Source: Paramecium pentaurelia
Taxonomy: Eukaryota; Ciliophora; Oligohymenophorea; Peniculida; Parameciidae
Assembly: GCA_905183005.1 (NCBI GenBank)
Contig: CAJJDO010000007.1
Location: 372,001-436,000, forward strand
Reading direction: 5' to 3'
Length of the DNA: 64,000 nt
Position numbers and translations under genes: made by a program. Shown here one piece after another: positions 1 to 11,046 of the stretch (the stretch's first letter is position 1; the number at the start of each line of letters is the position of its first letter). The notes beneath the pieces are model-generated. The model did no database searches and had not been told where the DNA came from. It saw only the letters and a list, made by a program, of their open reading frames with translations.

Positions 1-652
1 TTATAAAAAAATAGAACTGGATTTTCAGGTTTTGTATAAAATAATAAAATTTATATTTTCTGTGGTATATCTGGTTTTACACAAAATAAACAAGAAGTAA
101 TTCCACTTACAATAATTGAAGTTTACAACCCAGATACAAATTAATGGGAATAAATTAAATATAAATGTCCTTTAGGTATTTCAATAGGTTTAGATTGTCT
201 TTGCTTACCTATTAATGATACAAAAGTATTGATTTTTGGAGGATCAAAAGAATAAAGTGGAGATTAGATTTTGATAATGGATTAAGATAAAAAGGCATTT
301 ATAAAACATTCATAAAAATTATCCACTCCTAGAGCTAAATGTTATGGAAGATTCTCTAAAAATATTTTAACAAAGAAAATAGTACGAGAAAATAGTATTA
401 TTTATTCATTTAATATTAGATCAAGAAATCATATAAGAGGAATAAAAAAATTTAATAATAATCTTAGGTGGAAGTAGTTTCTTATTAGATCTTGAGGTTT
501 ATCAATTGTTAGATGAAGATAATCTTTAAATAAAATTACTTTAAAAATATGATTTTGGTGATGTTTTAGATAAAGATTATGAAATTTATGAACTTCCTAA
601 TAAAACTTCATGGAATTTTGTATTTTAAAGTTTACCAATTTTAACAGAATGA
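1..652 (+). CDS. Kelch-repeat protein, 5' end outside window
   Basis: Frame 1 is open from the first base to TGA, reading TAA/TAG as Gln, once a 25-nt intron (GTATTATTT..ATATTAG, about 391-415) is removed; 627 coding nt remain. Kelch blades are recognisable by the pattern N-K-I-Y-I-F-C-G and, later, K-V-L-I-F-G-G-S and I-I-I-L-G-G-S, each followed by a short variable loop and by D-T-N-Q-W-E. Kelch propellers are protein-interaction platforms; no partner domain lies in the visible part. The C-terminal stretch after the last blade is acidic and ends in a plain tail. A second kelch gene lies 1.8 kb downstream, so the two may be related, but I could not align them. The start codon and N-terminal blades are missing because the window begins inside the gene. 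Confidence 0.85.
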
Positions 653-727
653 TAAATAAAAATAGAAATATATATTGAATATTAATAAGAAATGATATGT
701 TCTTCATTTAAAATAAATAATATAATT

Positions 728-1614
728 TCATTATTCCTCCTATGAGGTAGCATAAGGATCTTTTCTATAAAATACTTTGACTTTCTTAGCTGATGTTTTT
801 CTGTCCTATACTAAAATATAAATACAATTATCATACTAACTCTATAGTTGCCATTTGGAAAAATATCAGTATTATGATACAAATTGTAGAAAAATGAAAG
901 TTAAGAATTTGGAGCTTTGAATGGTCTTTCAAAAATGTACCAAGAATTTCTTTCTGTACAATCTGGGTAAGTGAAAGATCCTGCATATAAATAATAAGGT
1001 TAGATAGAAAATGCTGATGTTATCAATTCACCTAAATCCAAAATAAAATCTTCTTTATTATAATTATCTATAACCTTTGTATATTATTTATGATTAATAC
1101 TGTTTATAAAAATGGATTTTTTGGGGCAGCATCATCTTGAATAAAAAATACAGAGACTGTTGATCTATTTGAAATTGTTGCAAAGAGCATAGTATGTTAA
1201 ATTTAAACTTCTAAATTATATTAAACTCCATTAAATTTATGTTCAGCTTCACTTCTAAAGAATATTATTTTTCCTCCATAAGCAACACTCTCTGACCAAG
1301 AATTAACAGTATATAATGGACCAAAGTTATCACTATCATTAGCTGGTATTATTCTATGAGTTGTCTAGTTTTTTGTAATTCTCACTTTAGTTGGTTTATA
1401 TTTTGGAAAAAAGTACATATCATCTTCCTAAATTAATGATTATGTATTGTACATTGGTATTAGTATAATTATTATCTAGATTGATTGGGGACTGTAATTG
1501 TTTCCCAAAACAATATTCATGTATGTTTGGCCAGTCTTTACCATTCTATGTATAATCATAGTCATCACTACCATAAACAGTTTATATGCTAAGTATTAAT
1601 AATGATAAAATCAT
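728..1614 (-). CDS. Alpha-carbonic-anhydrase-like secreted protein lacking zinc ligands
   Basis: Three introns of 25, 26 and 26 nt give 269 aa. A 15-residue hydrophobic start (MILSLLILSIQTVYG) looks like a signal peptide, so the protein is probably secreted or membrane-associated. The family is shown by D-Y-T-x-N-G-K-D-W, a Cys before G-K-Q-L-Q-S-P-I-N-L, Y-A-G-S-F-T-Y-P-D-C and a C-terminal segment resembling the usual R-P-x-Q-x-L-x-x-R. Length fits one alpha-CA domain. Where active enzymes have F-H-F-H-W and E-L-H-L-V-H this protein reads I-I-F-F-R and E-V-Q-I-Q-H, so all three zinc-binding histidines appear replaced. It is therefore likely a catalytically dead CA-related protein (inference). 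It ends 76 bp from the convergent kelch gene. The last two intron boundaries were chosen to keep the conserved C-terminus in frame. Confidence 0.8.
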
Positions 1615-1757
1615 GAATTAATAATAATATTATTTTATTTGGATTCATCATTAATAATTTTTATATAGGAATTTCAAAAAATCCTAACTTAATTTGAGAA
1701 TCAAAAGGGATTCCTTAATTTTAGAAAAAATTTTAAAAATATATTATAAAACATTGT

Positions 1758-2318
1758 TCAAAATATGATGCATTCCTTGCATTACTAACATCTTTATTAA
1801 TTATTACTTGGCTTGCTGTATTCTTATATGTATCTTTACATAAATTCTATATATTTAGGCCATATAGTATCCCCTATATATATAGTTATAATAATTTACT
1901 ATATGATTTAATTTCTTCAATATTAATCAATTATTTAGCAGCCATGGACAATTCACCAGCCAATAAAATACTGGCATCAATCAAATCAAAATATCTATGA
2001 TATAAATCAATAACATCTCTATCAGTATGAGGCTATTGTTTCTTAGCTATATCATATAATGCATTTGTTTTTTAGAGATAATCAAATGCAAGGATCTATC
2101 TTCCTGCCTTAATTAATAGTGATTTACCCTACACTGCCCTTGAGAACAAAGCAAGCCTTTTCCATCCTTTTTTAATCAAGCAATTATACAGCTAAGTATA
2201 ATTCTTGTAGTTATTTTTCAAAGGTCATGTTGATAAATTTGGAAATAATGGATACATATATTTCTTCACTTCCATATTCGATCTTTCCTTAGTCATAATT
2301 TATTGTTTTATATTCCAT
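1758..2318 (-). CDS. Small helical protein with possible CaaX prenylation tail
   Basis: ATG at 2318 opens a frame that, with introns of 25 nt (GTAGGGTAA..AATTAAG) and 23 nt (GTAATAATT..GATGTTAG), gives 170 aa ending in K-E-C-I-I-F. The final C-I-I-F fits a CaaX box, which would direct farnesyl or geranylgeranyl attachment. The body is predicted mostly helical by composition (F-E-K-Q-L-Q-E-L-Y-L-A-V-Q-L-L and Y-F-D-L-I-D-A-S-I-L-L-A) and has no motif I recognise. If the second intron is not spliced the frame stays open into the neighbouring carbonic-anhydrase-like gene and ends differently, so the CaaX reading depends on that intron. Its start is 90 bp from the divergent kelch-BTB gene, so the two probably share a promoter region. 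Confidence 0.65.
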
Positions 2319-2408
2319 TTTATAAAAAATATATTTATTTATAATAGACAATCTAAAGTTTAATTTATAATTTCTAACGATAATATAAACATTAGCTAAT
2401 TCATTAAT

Positions 2409-3924
2409 ATGAGTTGGATTACTATAAATAGTTAAAATAAAGGTCCTGGAGGTAGATGGGGACACAATAGTGTTGCATTAGATGATAAATTATATATTTT
2501 TGGAGGTTATGGTATAAACTTAGAAATATAATTAAGATGGCAATTATCTAAATGATTTTTATTGTTATGATTTCGATAATAATTTATGGCAAACTATATT
2601 TTAAGAAGGTTAGGTACCAGAACCTCGATCAAATCATATTATGTTTATAAATAACGGAACTATATATATTCAAGGTGGTGGTGGCATATCAAAAACTCGA
2701 TTTGGAGATCTATATTCATTTAATAATAAAACTTGGATGAAATAGAAAATAAATTTAATACCTAGAACTTATCATACAGGTTGTGTAGGTGATAATAAAT
2801 TATTTATATATGGAGGAGAATCTGGTAGAGATTTAGATGATTTAGAAATTGTTGATTTAAATAATATTACACAATATATAGTGAAAGTTGAATGTTATGT
2901 AAAACCAGAATCTAGACGTTTTGCAACTATTTAATATTATAAAAATTAATTGATATTAATTGGAGGATGCACTTAATCTTATATTAATACTCCTTCAATT
3001 TATATTGCAAATTTTATAGAAAAAGATAATTAAATAAATATAACTTGGTCTTTACTATAGATGTAATTTTCTAAATGGGGATAATCTTGTATACAATTTG
3101 ATGATTTATTTTATATATTTGGAGGAAGAGATGATAAGGATTCTGATGAACTTTACTCTTTTGATTTATAAGATCATAAAATTTAGATGATTAATAATGA
3201 AAATAAAGTTAAAGCAAGAAGAAAGCATAGTGCTTCTCTTATTGGTAATTCTTTAGTAATTTATGGTGGTTTCAATGGAAAATATTAAAATGATTTATGC
3301 TTCTATGAATTACCACTTATAAATTCTGTACCTCTCTCTGTTGAATTACCATCTAAACCATATTAAGAAATATCATAATATAAATTTGAAAACTAATTTT
3401 AATTAGAAAATGGAGTTCATTTTTATAAAGAATAATATGATTGTTTAATCTAGACAGATGAAAAATGTTATGGTGTTAATAAATCAGTTCTTATCAATAT
3501 TTCAGGATATTTTAGAGAACTATTTAATGGAGATTATGCAGAAGGCTAATTACTATAATTAGATTTGTCATTTGTAGATCATATTGCTTTTGGTATAGTT
3601 TTAATTTTCTCATATGAAAATAATTTAATACTTCCAATTCTAAATAAAGAAGAACTTTTTAGACTTTTAGAATTATGTGATTATTTAGACATGATTTAAT
3701 TAAAAGAGAAAACTTAATATTATATAGCTTAAACTGTAGATAAAAATACAATTTAAGAAATATACAAACTTTCTGTTGAACATTAAAATAATTAGTTATA
3801 GCATTTTTGTGCATTTAAAGTTTCAAAATTAAAAATGCCATTACAAGAAATTGACAATATATAAAGTTAATAAGTAAATAACATGAAAAAAATAAGAAAA
3901 TTGTCAATAGTTAATGAATTATGA
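2409..3924 (+). CDS. Kelch-BTB domain protein
   Basis: One 25-nt intron (GTATAAACTT..AATTAAG, about 2511-2535) leaves 496 aa. The N-terminal 300 residues form kelch blades with repeated I-F-G-G / I-Y-G-G motifs, for example L-Y-I-F-G-G-Y, L-F-I-Y-G-G-E, F-Y-I-F-G-G-R and V-I-Y-G-G-F-N-G, each followed by a W or Y residue. The C-terminal part resembles a BTB/POZ fold: C-Y-G-V-N-K-S-V-L-I-N-I-S-G-Y-F-R-E-L-F, then L-D-L-S-F-V-D and R-L-L-E-L-C-D-Y-L. The kelch-then-BTB order is opposite to the animal BTB-kelch cullin-3 adaptors but is found in protists. A substrate-adaptor role in ubiquitination is inferred from family only. Stop is TGA at 3922. Confidence 0.9.
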
Positions 3925-3972
3925 TTAAAATATATATATATATATATTCTTCTATTATAATTTAATTTATTT

Positions 3973-4856
3973 ATGGAGAATTCTTGGAAATTAATTACAG
4001 CAAACTCTTATTATGATTCAGAAGCAAATTTAGTGAAATATTTTACAAAAGGATTAGGAATCGATTTATAAATAGTTAATATTGAATATCTCTTTCTTTT
4101 TAAATAAGGAAACTTACCTCTATTAATTATTGGACCAAAAGTTTTTTAAAAAGGAGAGATTTCTAAATTTATTGTGAATGTATTAGACAGTCTATATAAA
4201 AGGAATACTTGAAAAATTACCAATAGAATTATGAACAGTATTTTAATCTGTTTGATAATTGCTATTAAATGCTTGAAATAATTGATTATTTTATGTGGGC
4301 TGCTCCATCTAATATATTATACTAATATAGGGATTAGTATAGTTTCTATAATGCAATTAACAAATATCATCAATGTCGTTTCCTTATTAATCAAAAGAAA
4401 AGATTTAAGAACCTCAAATATCTTGATCTTAATATGGTTAATAATAAAGCTAAGATTCATCTAACAGTTATTCAACATTGGATAAAAATGTAACATGAAT
4501 AATAAAAACCTGTTAATATATTTTACATATTTTGTTATGTTGTACTAAAGTCAATTATTTTCAATATTAGATATTCTCTATTAGTATTAAATTTATCATA
4601 TTTATAGTATAATCAAATCCTTAAATCAGAATTAAAAGATTTAATACAATAGATGACTTTGAAATTAGAAAACGAATTTTAACTTGAACCTATATAAGGA
4701 ATAAAAGATTCTGTTATAATATATAATTAACAATTAGATAAGCTCTTATAGATAAATCAAGATTAAAGACAAAAAAGGAATTCTCACTAAATTATTCTTC
4801 AAATAATATCATTATCATTATTTACTTATGTGTTAATTACAAATGACTTCAAATGA
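3973..4856 (+). CDS. Tail-anchored protein, perhaps metaxin/GST-like
   Basis: A 23-nt intron (GTATTAGACA..ATAAAAG, about 4177-4199) leaves 286 aa. The C-terminus is a single hydrophobic segment (I-I-L-Q-I-I-S-L-S-L-F-T-Y-V-L-I) followed by six residues, the arrangement of a tail-anchored membrane protein. The N-terminal 80 residues contain a short hydrophobic strand pattern and G-N-L-P-L-L-I-I-G-P-K-V-F, which is reminiscent of the thioredoxin-like half of metaxins; the middle is rich in aromatic helices. That resemblance is weak and I would not assign a mitochondrial import role from it. It lies 48 bp after the kelch-BTB stop in the same direction. Confidence 0.75.
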
Positions 4857-5231
4857 GTTGTAATAAATATTTATAAATAATTTTAATGACGTAAACTTAT
4901 TCTTAATTACTTTGATTTAACTAGAAACAAATGTCAAAACTTTTAGCAATAATCAAATGATCTCTCTTCTAAATTGTTGATTCATGTTTGAATAAACCCT
5001 AAACAATTATTTTTCAAATAGATGTAATTAAATTTGAAAATCATGACATTACAAAATCATTCCATCCTATTAATCTAATTATATCAGAAATGATCAGTAA
5101 TAATATAATCATAATTTGCATCATCAAAAATTATGCATAATTTTCTGCATTTTCTGATTGTATAAATTTTCAAAATTTATTCATTAAAATTCATTAATTT
5201 ATAATTAGACATTCAGCAAAATACAAAAAAA
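4857..5231. other. Intergenic, no gene seen
   Basis: This A+T-rich stretch separates the tail-anchored protein gene from a small hydrophobic protein gene. No frame with coding-like composition was found on either strand. Confidence 0.6.
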
Positions 5232-5435
5232 ATGACTTAAAACTTTAACAATCAAACTTAAATTACATTAATGACTGAAAGATATAATGAATAATATGAA
5301 AATAACAAAGAAACAGAAATTAAAATGCAATAAGGATTGAAAAAAGATTTGACAGACTGTGTCACTAAAGTAGTTGGAGAAGTAGCAATGAAAGTTTGCT
5401 TTGCTTTAACAGTTGCTTTCTGTATTGGATGTTGA
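5232..5435 (+). CDS. Small protein with C-terminal hydrophobic segment
   Basis: An intron-less 67-aa frame beginning M-T-Q-N-F-N-N-Q-T-Q and ending with A-M-K-V-C-F-A-L-T-V-A-F-C-I-G-C before TGA. The first two thirds are polar, rich in Q, N, E and K; the last 20 residues are hydrophobic with three cysteines, as in a tail-anchored or lipidated protein. Two in-frame ATGs (5232 and 5271) are possible starts. The composition differs clearly from the surrounding spacer, which is why I accept it despite its size. I do not recognise the family. Confidence 0.6.
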
Positions 5436-6767
5436 TAACTTACCCAAAAATACTATGTTTTCTTGACTTTTATATTTTATGTTTATAGTACTTTAAACCT
5501 AAAAAAAAAAAATTCTTATAAATTTAGTCTTTGATTATACTAATTTTAATGATGGAACTGAATAATCATATTTACAATTTATACTTTCCACTTTGAATAT
5601 TGTATATGCATGAAAAAACTAACATATTTTGTTTACTAAAATTTATGATGTAATTGTTAGCATAAAAAATTTCATGATTTCAAAAAATGTCTTAAATTTT
5701 TTGAATCGGTTTGTCTCTAACCTTAATTCTAATAAGATTATTTTGCTTCACTTCCATAATAAGAAATTTAGTAAAGGAACATCATTTTTGAAAATTTTTA
5801 TAATAGTTATAGTATGAAATTATTTCTTTTATAATTAATAGTTAAAAATTATAATCCTCTTTTTGACTTATGAAATATAAAATAGATTATACTTAGATAA
5901 TTGAAGCATACAAAGTATTTTAAATAACATAAGAAGTTTCAAAATTTTGATAAAAATATTTACAGTTTTTGTTAAAGAAATAAATATATTATAATCTAAA
6001 TATATCTTCTGTTAGGATTATAGTTTGGATAAACACACCATTGAATCTAATTGTTGATTTCCAAAATAATCTTGATTAATACATTTGTTTAATTGATTTA
6101 TTTATCACAATTACAAATTATTAATACTCTATTAAATTAAAAAATACAATTTTTATTGATTTAACAAGAAGAATTTGTATGCTATCTAATTAATTTAATA
6201 AAGTTTAATTTTTTGATTTAAAATATTAGGAATTTATAAAAGAATCTAGATACATAAAGTATAAAAATTATTATTAAAAGATTAGTTCATTATCCTAATT
6301 ATTACTTTTAAAAATCATGAAAATATTAAAACCTATAAATACCAAATTAAGAAATTAGTGTATAATTTAGTTTATAATATAGTTAAGAATATAATATTAA
6401 AATATGCAATATTATTTGAAAACTAAACCTTATCAGAATCAATTATTTAAATTGTCTCTTAACTAAAAGATTAACATTATAATTTATTCTACTTATATCA
6501 AACAATTAAGAATATAGTATAATTGTGTTCTATATAGAAATGATTATTGATTTGAATTAAATTTTGATCAGTTTGGTTATGAATTACGGTTGAAGAAAAT
6601 TAGAAAAAATAAAATAATAATATTAATGTTTCTAGAATAGCATGAGTTTTGGTTAATCATATAATAAATATTGATTATTCTGTCAAATAAATTATAATTA
6701 TTTGAAAAAAGATTTAAATTCACACACAGATTAATTAATCAAATTTATTTATATCTTAATAGAAAAG
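5436..6767. other. Long A+T-rich stretch without a supported gene
   Basis: About 1.3 kb of very A+T-rich DNA. Short open stretches occur because only TGA stops translation, but none has a coding-like amino-acid composition or a family motif. Confidence 0.55.
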
Positions 6768-6989
6768 ATGATTTCATAAGAGAGAGAAAATAATAGAGAA
6801 AATAGAAACTTAAAAAGTTTAAAGGCCTTGTAAAATTAGAGCTTAAGCAGATAATAAAATCTAGAAGAATTAAAATTATTTGATCATTCAAATGATTCCA
6901 ATTTTGAATCCTACAACTAAGATCATGTATCATGTGTCTTGTAACAACATCATTGTACGAAAATTATGCAACTTCTTAGATATTTTTGA
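6768..6989 (+). CDS. Hypothetical 73-aa polar protein
   Basis: An open frame from ATG to TGA (Q as TAA/TAG) of 73 codons: it begins M-I-S-Q-E-R-E-N-N-R-E-N-R-N-L, has a Leu/Lys/Gln-rich helix-like middle, and ends with a Cys/His-containing segment (S-C-V-L-Q-Q-H-H-C-T). It sits 41 bp before the Myb-like gene and runs in the same direction. It could be a separate small gene or a remnant of an upstream copy. With a single stop codon in A+T-rich DNA, frames of this length also arise by chance. Confidence 0.35.
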
Positions 6990-7029
6990 TATAACTGAAA
7001 ACGTAGACAGCGTTTATTCGCTATAATTT

Positions 7030-7531
7030 ATGATGGATAAAAATACAAATGAAAATGAAAACCTAAGCGAAGAAAAGATGAAACTAATTCGATATACAAT
7101 TAAGAAAAGGAAAGAATTAAATAAAAGAAAGTCGAAAGGAAGAGGAAAGAATTTTTCGAATGAGGAAGATTAGCGATTATTAAACTGTGTTAAAAGGAAA
7201 GGACCAAAATTTCATAAGTTCTTCAGATAATTTCCAGGAAAAACCCCTAATATGTTAAAGAATAGATATTATAAATAACTAAGATTTGCTTGGGATCACA
7301 TATCAGATAAGTATTTTTTTAGATTATTTAAGACAAAATCATCATTTCAATTTTCTACCTAAAGAGCAAATGGCAATAATCTAAAAAGACTTTGGTTAAT
7401 TTAAAAAAGAGGATATTGAAAAACTCTAATTGTTTCCAGAAGCTAAAAAATTACTATCTAATTTTTTAGGCTGTTTATCAAGCGTATTTATAAATATAAA
7501 CTCCATCTTTCTATAAGAGAACATATAATGA
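7030..7531 (+). CDS. Myb/SANT-like DNA-binding protein
   Basis: With one 22-nt intron (GTATTTTTT..ATTTAAG, about 7309-7330) the gene encodes 159 aa. Residues 1-40 are basic (K-K-R-K-E-L-N-K-R-K-S-K-G-R-G-K), like a nuclear localisation signal. They are followed by F-S-N-E-E-D-Q-R-L-L, then K-F-H-K-F-F-R-Q-F-P-G-K-T and M-L-K-N-R-Y-Y-K-Q-L-R, the three-helix pattern of one Myb repeat: acidic first helix, and R-x-x-x-Q-L-R-like recognition helix. Only one repeat is visible, so it resembles single-Myb or SANT proteins. A role in transcription is inferred from the domain. A possible extra 34-nt intron near 7489-7522 would replace the last residues with a longer tail, so the C-terminus is uncertain. 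Confidence 0.75.
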
Positions 7532-7587
7532 GCATTTTAATTCCAGTATTAGATACCAGTATTTTATTTAAATAAATATATTTGAAT

Positions 7588-7822
7588 ATCAATCGAGACA
7601 TTGTCTTTTTATTTAGTTTCAATATGTTTTAAGACACTTCTACTATCAATTTCATCAACTCATAATTTTACATATGAGAAACAGATTTTGAAAATATTAT
7701 TATTTATTAAAAATGTATCGAATCTTTTTGAAAGTTTTACAGAATTTGAAGATAAAAAGGGAATTAAACTTAATACCATCTATATTATTAGTTAATTCCA
7801 GCTAGCTTAGATCAAAAAATGA
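7588..7822 (+). pseudogene. Coding-like fragment downstream of Myb gene
   Basis: A frame open for about 75 codons to TGA at 7820, with coding-like segments (F-T-Y-E-K-Q-I-L-K-I-L and L-F-E-S-F-T-E-F-E-D-K-K-G-I-K). It has no ATG at its beginning; the in-frame TGA just upstream closes it. I could not connect it to the Myb-like gene with a plausible short intron. It may be a lost 3' exon or a decayed gene. Confidence 0.3.
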
Positions 7823-8936
7823 AAAAAAATTATTGAAACTATTAATTAATTAAGAAAAAAATTAACAATTTATATTATCTCATAAAATAGCGTTTTTTAG
7901 GTCTTGATAAATGTTATAAAATTAATTAAAGTTGTCTAATCAAGAATTTTATTAAATTATGTCATTCTAATCATATAGAATATTTGATAAATAAAAATAA
8001 GAAATATTAGAAGTTTGTATTTGATTTTTTGTAGTCTTTTAAATTATTTTTTATGTATGATTTTTAATGTATAAAAGATAACATGATTTTTATTAAATAT
8101 TGCTTAAGACATATATATTTTTTATTTTTATTTGAAAATCTTAAGGAAATTCTTAAATTAGAGCCGACTTGATCGATATTTAATGATTATTAATAATGTA
8201 ATTGTATTAAATATAATCTAAGTTTTATATTTTATTCATTAATTTTGTTATAATATAGATTGTAGGGTAATAATTTGAGTAAACATAAAAGAATAATTGA
8301 AGTAAAAAAATGAACTTTGTATAAAATAATTTTTAATAATAAATTTTCTCTCTAACGAGTATAGATAGATATTTATAATGGAAGAGAATAAGTCAAATAT
8401 ATGAAGATGTATAATTACATTCTAATTTATTTATCAAGCTTGTTGAATTACATAATACATAAACACATAGCATAATAAATTCATTAATTTTATGGTACAT
8501 CTTGTATAAATTTATTTGAAATAATTTTTCTTTCACTTAAGGGTGAAACTTCAATAACTATTTACTTTTTAACCTAAGTTATCCTAGTTGAGTTAATTTT
8601 ATATTCTCTAGTTATGATTCCTTCTTCTTTGCTCATTTTTCTTCCAGTCTAAGGAGGAACATTTATAAAACACAAATCCTTCTTAGATTTTAGCTTTGTA
8701 GATGTACAACCCATATATTATAAAATAATTTATGTTTTTTTAAGTGCTTTTGATTAATAGTTCAATTAAATTAATAATTAATTTGATCAATTATATTATT
8801 TGAAATTCCAAAATTTAATAGTTAATATGTATTACTAATTAATTGTTAAATTTTTGTGTAAAATAGTATTACCAAAAATACTTTCTCAAAATTTTACTTT
8901 TAAGATCTCTATTTATTATAGTTAGATCATGTAAAT
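7823..8936. other. A+T-rich stretch without a supported gene
   Basis: About 1.1 kb with no frame on either strand that I would call coding. Confidence 0.5.
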
Positions 8937-9866
8937 AAGCTAAGCTTAATTAACACTTAAAAAATAATCAACTTGACTCTTTTTATTTCTAAATATTCTA
9001 TTATGATATATTTCTATCTTTATTAATTAGCAAATTCTTTAAATAGCACTATTTATTCACAATCAAGACTCCTAATACCTAATCTTCTATAGAAAAATAC
9101 AGGAGATTTTGAGATTGCTTTTAATTGGTGAAGAAATATGAAAATAGAAATCTACAAGTTTAATTATGGCTATATAAATTAATAATAAATTTAAATCTAA
9201 TTGATATAACATTTAGACAATCTCGAATTTAATTTAGATGTGGTCAATTGAGTCTTTCCTGTTCCAGAATAGTCTCTAACATAAAGGACAAATGGTTCTC
9301 TCTCTTATTTATGGCTTCAATAAATAGTTGAATTCAGTTTAATTAATTTACTAAGCACAACATCTTAACAGTCGCTTTTATATTAGGTTTATTCCATTCT
9401 CCATTTCGCATAAATAAACATGATATGGGTTTCTCCTAAACTCCTACTTTCACGGACTTCATACTAATTGTCACTATTTTTCATTTAGCCACTCTAAATT
9501 CTCCAAAAATTTATTAATTGTCTTGAACCTATAAAAAAACTCATTATCAAACTATATGATATTCTTTACTTTCATCACTTAATCAAATAACTTACATATA
9601 GTAATTATATAATATCTCTTCATCACTTATATGATGGCATCATTTTTTTAAGGCACTATCTCTCTGGTGCAAATAGCAAAATGTTGATATACAGTTCTAA
9701 GATTAAAATGATTTATTTACCTATTTTCATTATACCCAAGATTCTTTTGAAATTTAAATTTTGATTTGAGCATGTTGATTTAAATAAGAATATGTTTGAT
9801 CATTCTATTATTTTTGGATTGTGAAATAACTAAAGACATGCTTTTATTCAAACCAACAACTTTCAT
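8937..9866 (-). pseudogene. Broken P-loop NTPase-like coding region
   Basis: Read on the minus strand, an ATG at 9866 opens 131 codons of convincing protein ending at TGA 9473-9471. A 31-nt GT-AG segment (GTGACAATTAG..AAAGTAG) can join it to a second frame, which itself meets a TGA at 9319-9317. The same second frame then continues with R-E-P-F-V-L-Y-V-R-D-Y-S-G-T-G-K-T-Q-L (near 9250-9300), a good Walker A motif, and runs open to TGA at 8939-8937. The in-frame TGA just ahead of the P-loop has no normal-sized intron that removes it without shifting frame. I therefore read this as a recently inactivated ATP/GTPase gene, or one with an unusual 48-nt intron. The family beyond P-loop NTPase is not clear. 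Confidence 0.5.
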
Positions 9867-10182
9867 CTTATATACATAAATTGTAAATTGTATGATCCAC
9901 TTTAATAATATTAAATTTGATATGCAACTTTACTTTATATAATTGAATGATCTAAAATCTTTTCTTGATATAATATAGACAGTGAAAAATATAATTATTT
10001 TAAAAGGTTAGGATGACTATTTATAGATATGTTACTGGGATGTTTATATTACTAAAGCATTCCTTTTATTAATCATTCTAAAATATTCCTAATTAAAATT
10101 AATTACATTAGGGCTTCAAAATGTTTATTTTAGTTTTCAAAAATTCTTAACAAAAAATTAATAAATATGATTATATCAAAAG
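9867..10182. other. Intergenic, partly coding-like
   Basis: Just upstream of the broken P-loop gene another minus frame stays open (around 9730-9900) and may belong to its N-terminal exon. Nothing else is supported. Confidence 0.4.
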
Positions 10183-10983
10183 TCATTTAATAATAATTAA
10201 TAAGGCTATGACTAGGATATTAACTATTTAGTCATCATTACATAATTAGCAAAATCCCCTATCAAAACTTTCGTCACTCCATGTTGCAAAGAACTTTGAA
10301 TTTAAGGTGCATGCAATAGGTGATAATTCAGATATAGAAGCATTCTTACAAGTAGCTGGAACTTTTGAGTAGTCAATTTGACAGGCTTATAAAATATTAT
10401 AAGTCTTTTGTCTTTAAAAAATAAAAGAACATTCAGAAATAGATTTATGATCACATTTAGTTTGAATACATTTTTAATTATCAATTTCCCAATAACATGA
10501 TTCAAAAAATCCATGACATTTCTATTGGGATTTTATTAAAGTGCAATCAAAGTTTTAGCACTATTCATTGATCCATAAACAATATTAACCTTCATTAAAA
10601 TATTTACATTCTGACTAAGTTGTATATAAATTACATTCCTTGTACTCTAATTTATAACATTGCTTTGATGTAGGATTATAGAGTCCACAATATATTGATT
10701 ATTCTCTACACTCATTGTCTGATGTAGCATTTAATAAACTGCAATCAATTAACTCTTCGCAACTTTAATTCATATAATTATAATAGCAATTCTAATTTAA
10801 GCGACAATTAGAGTGATAATATAATTATGTACAACTTTTTGTTTCACAATTATTGAACTTCCATTGACATTCTATGTTTAGCATGCATGAATATTAATTT
10901 TTAATTTGATTGCAAGTACAACCATATTCAGTCATAGCAATTCTAACAAATAAGAATTCAATGAGAATGATAAATTATATCAT
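10183..10983 (-). CDS. Cysteine-rich secreted or GPI-anchored surface protein
   Basis: An intron-less 266-aa frame. It starts with a hydrophobic signal-like segment (M-I-Q-F-I-I-L-I-E-F-L-F-V) and ends with a hydrophobic tail (I-V-N-I-L-V-I-A-L-L-I-I-I-K) right at the stop, the layout of a GPI-anchored protein. Between them lie about 30 cysteines in a loose period of 8-25 residues, with motifs such as C-x-W-K-F-N-N-C and Y-C-L-W-I-N-E-Q-C that resemble the Cys-W repeats of Paramecium surface antigens. It shares this organisation, though little sequence, with the three surface-protein copies at 19-23 kb. A role on the cell or ciliary surface is inferred. Confidence 0.8.
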
Positions 10984-11046
10984 TTTTAATAAAATATATT
11001 AATTTCATGTTTATTTTTATAAATATTACATTATTTTATATATTAT

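Noticed and set aside
3930..3950. Short TA dinucleotide run as a functional repeat
   Set aside because: Short TA runs are common in this A+T-rich DNA and nothing marks this one as special.
5436..6767. Several open frames of 60-70 codons in the spacer
   Set aside because: With a single stop codon such lengths are expected by chance and composition is not protein-like.
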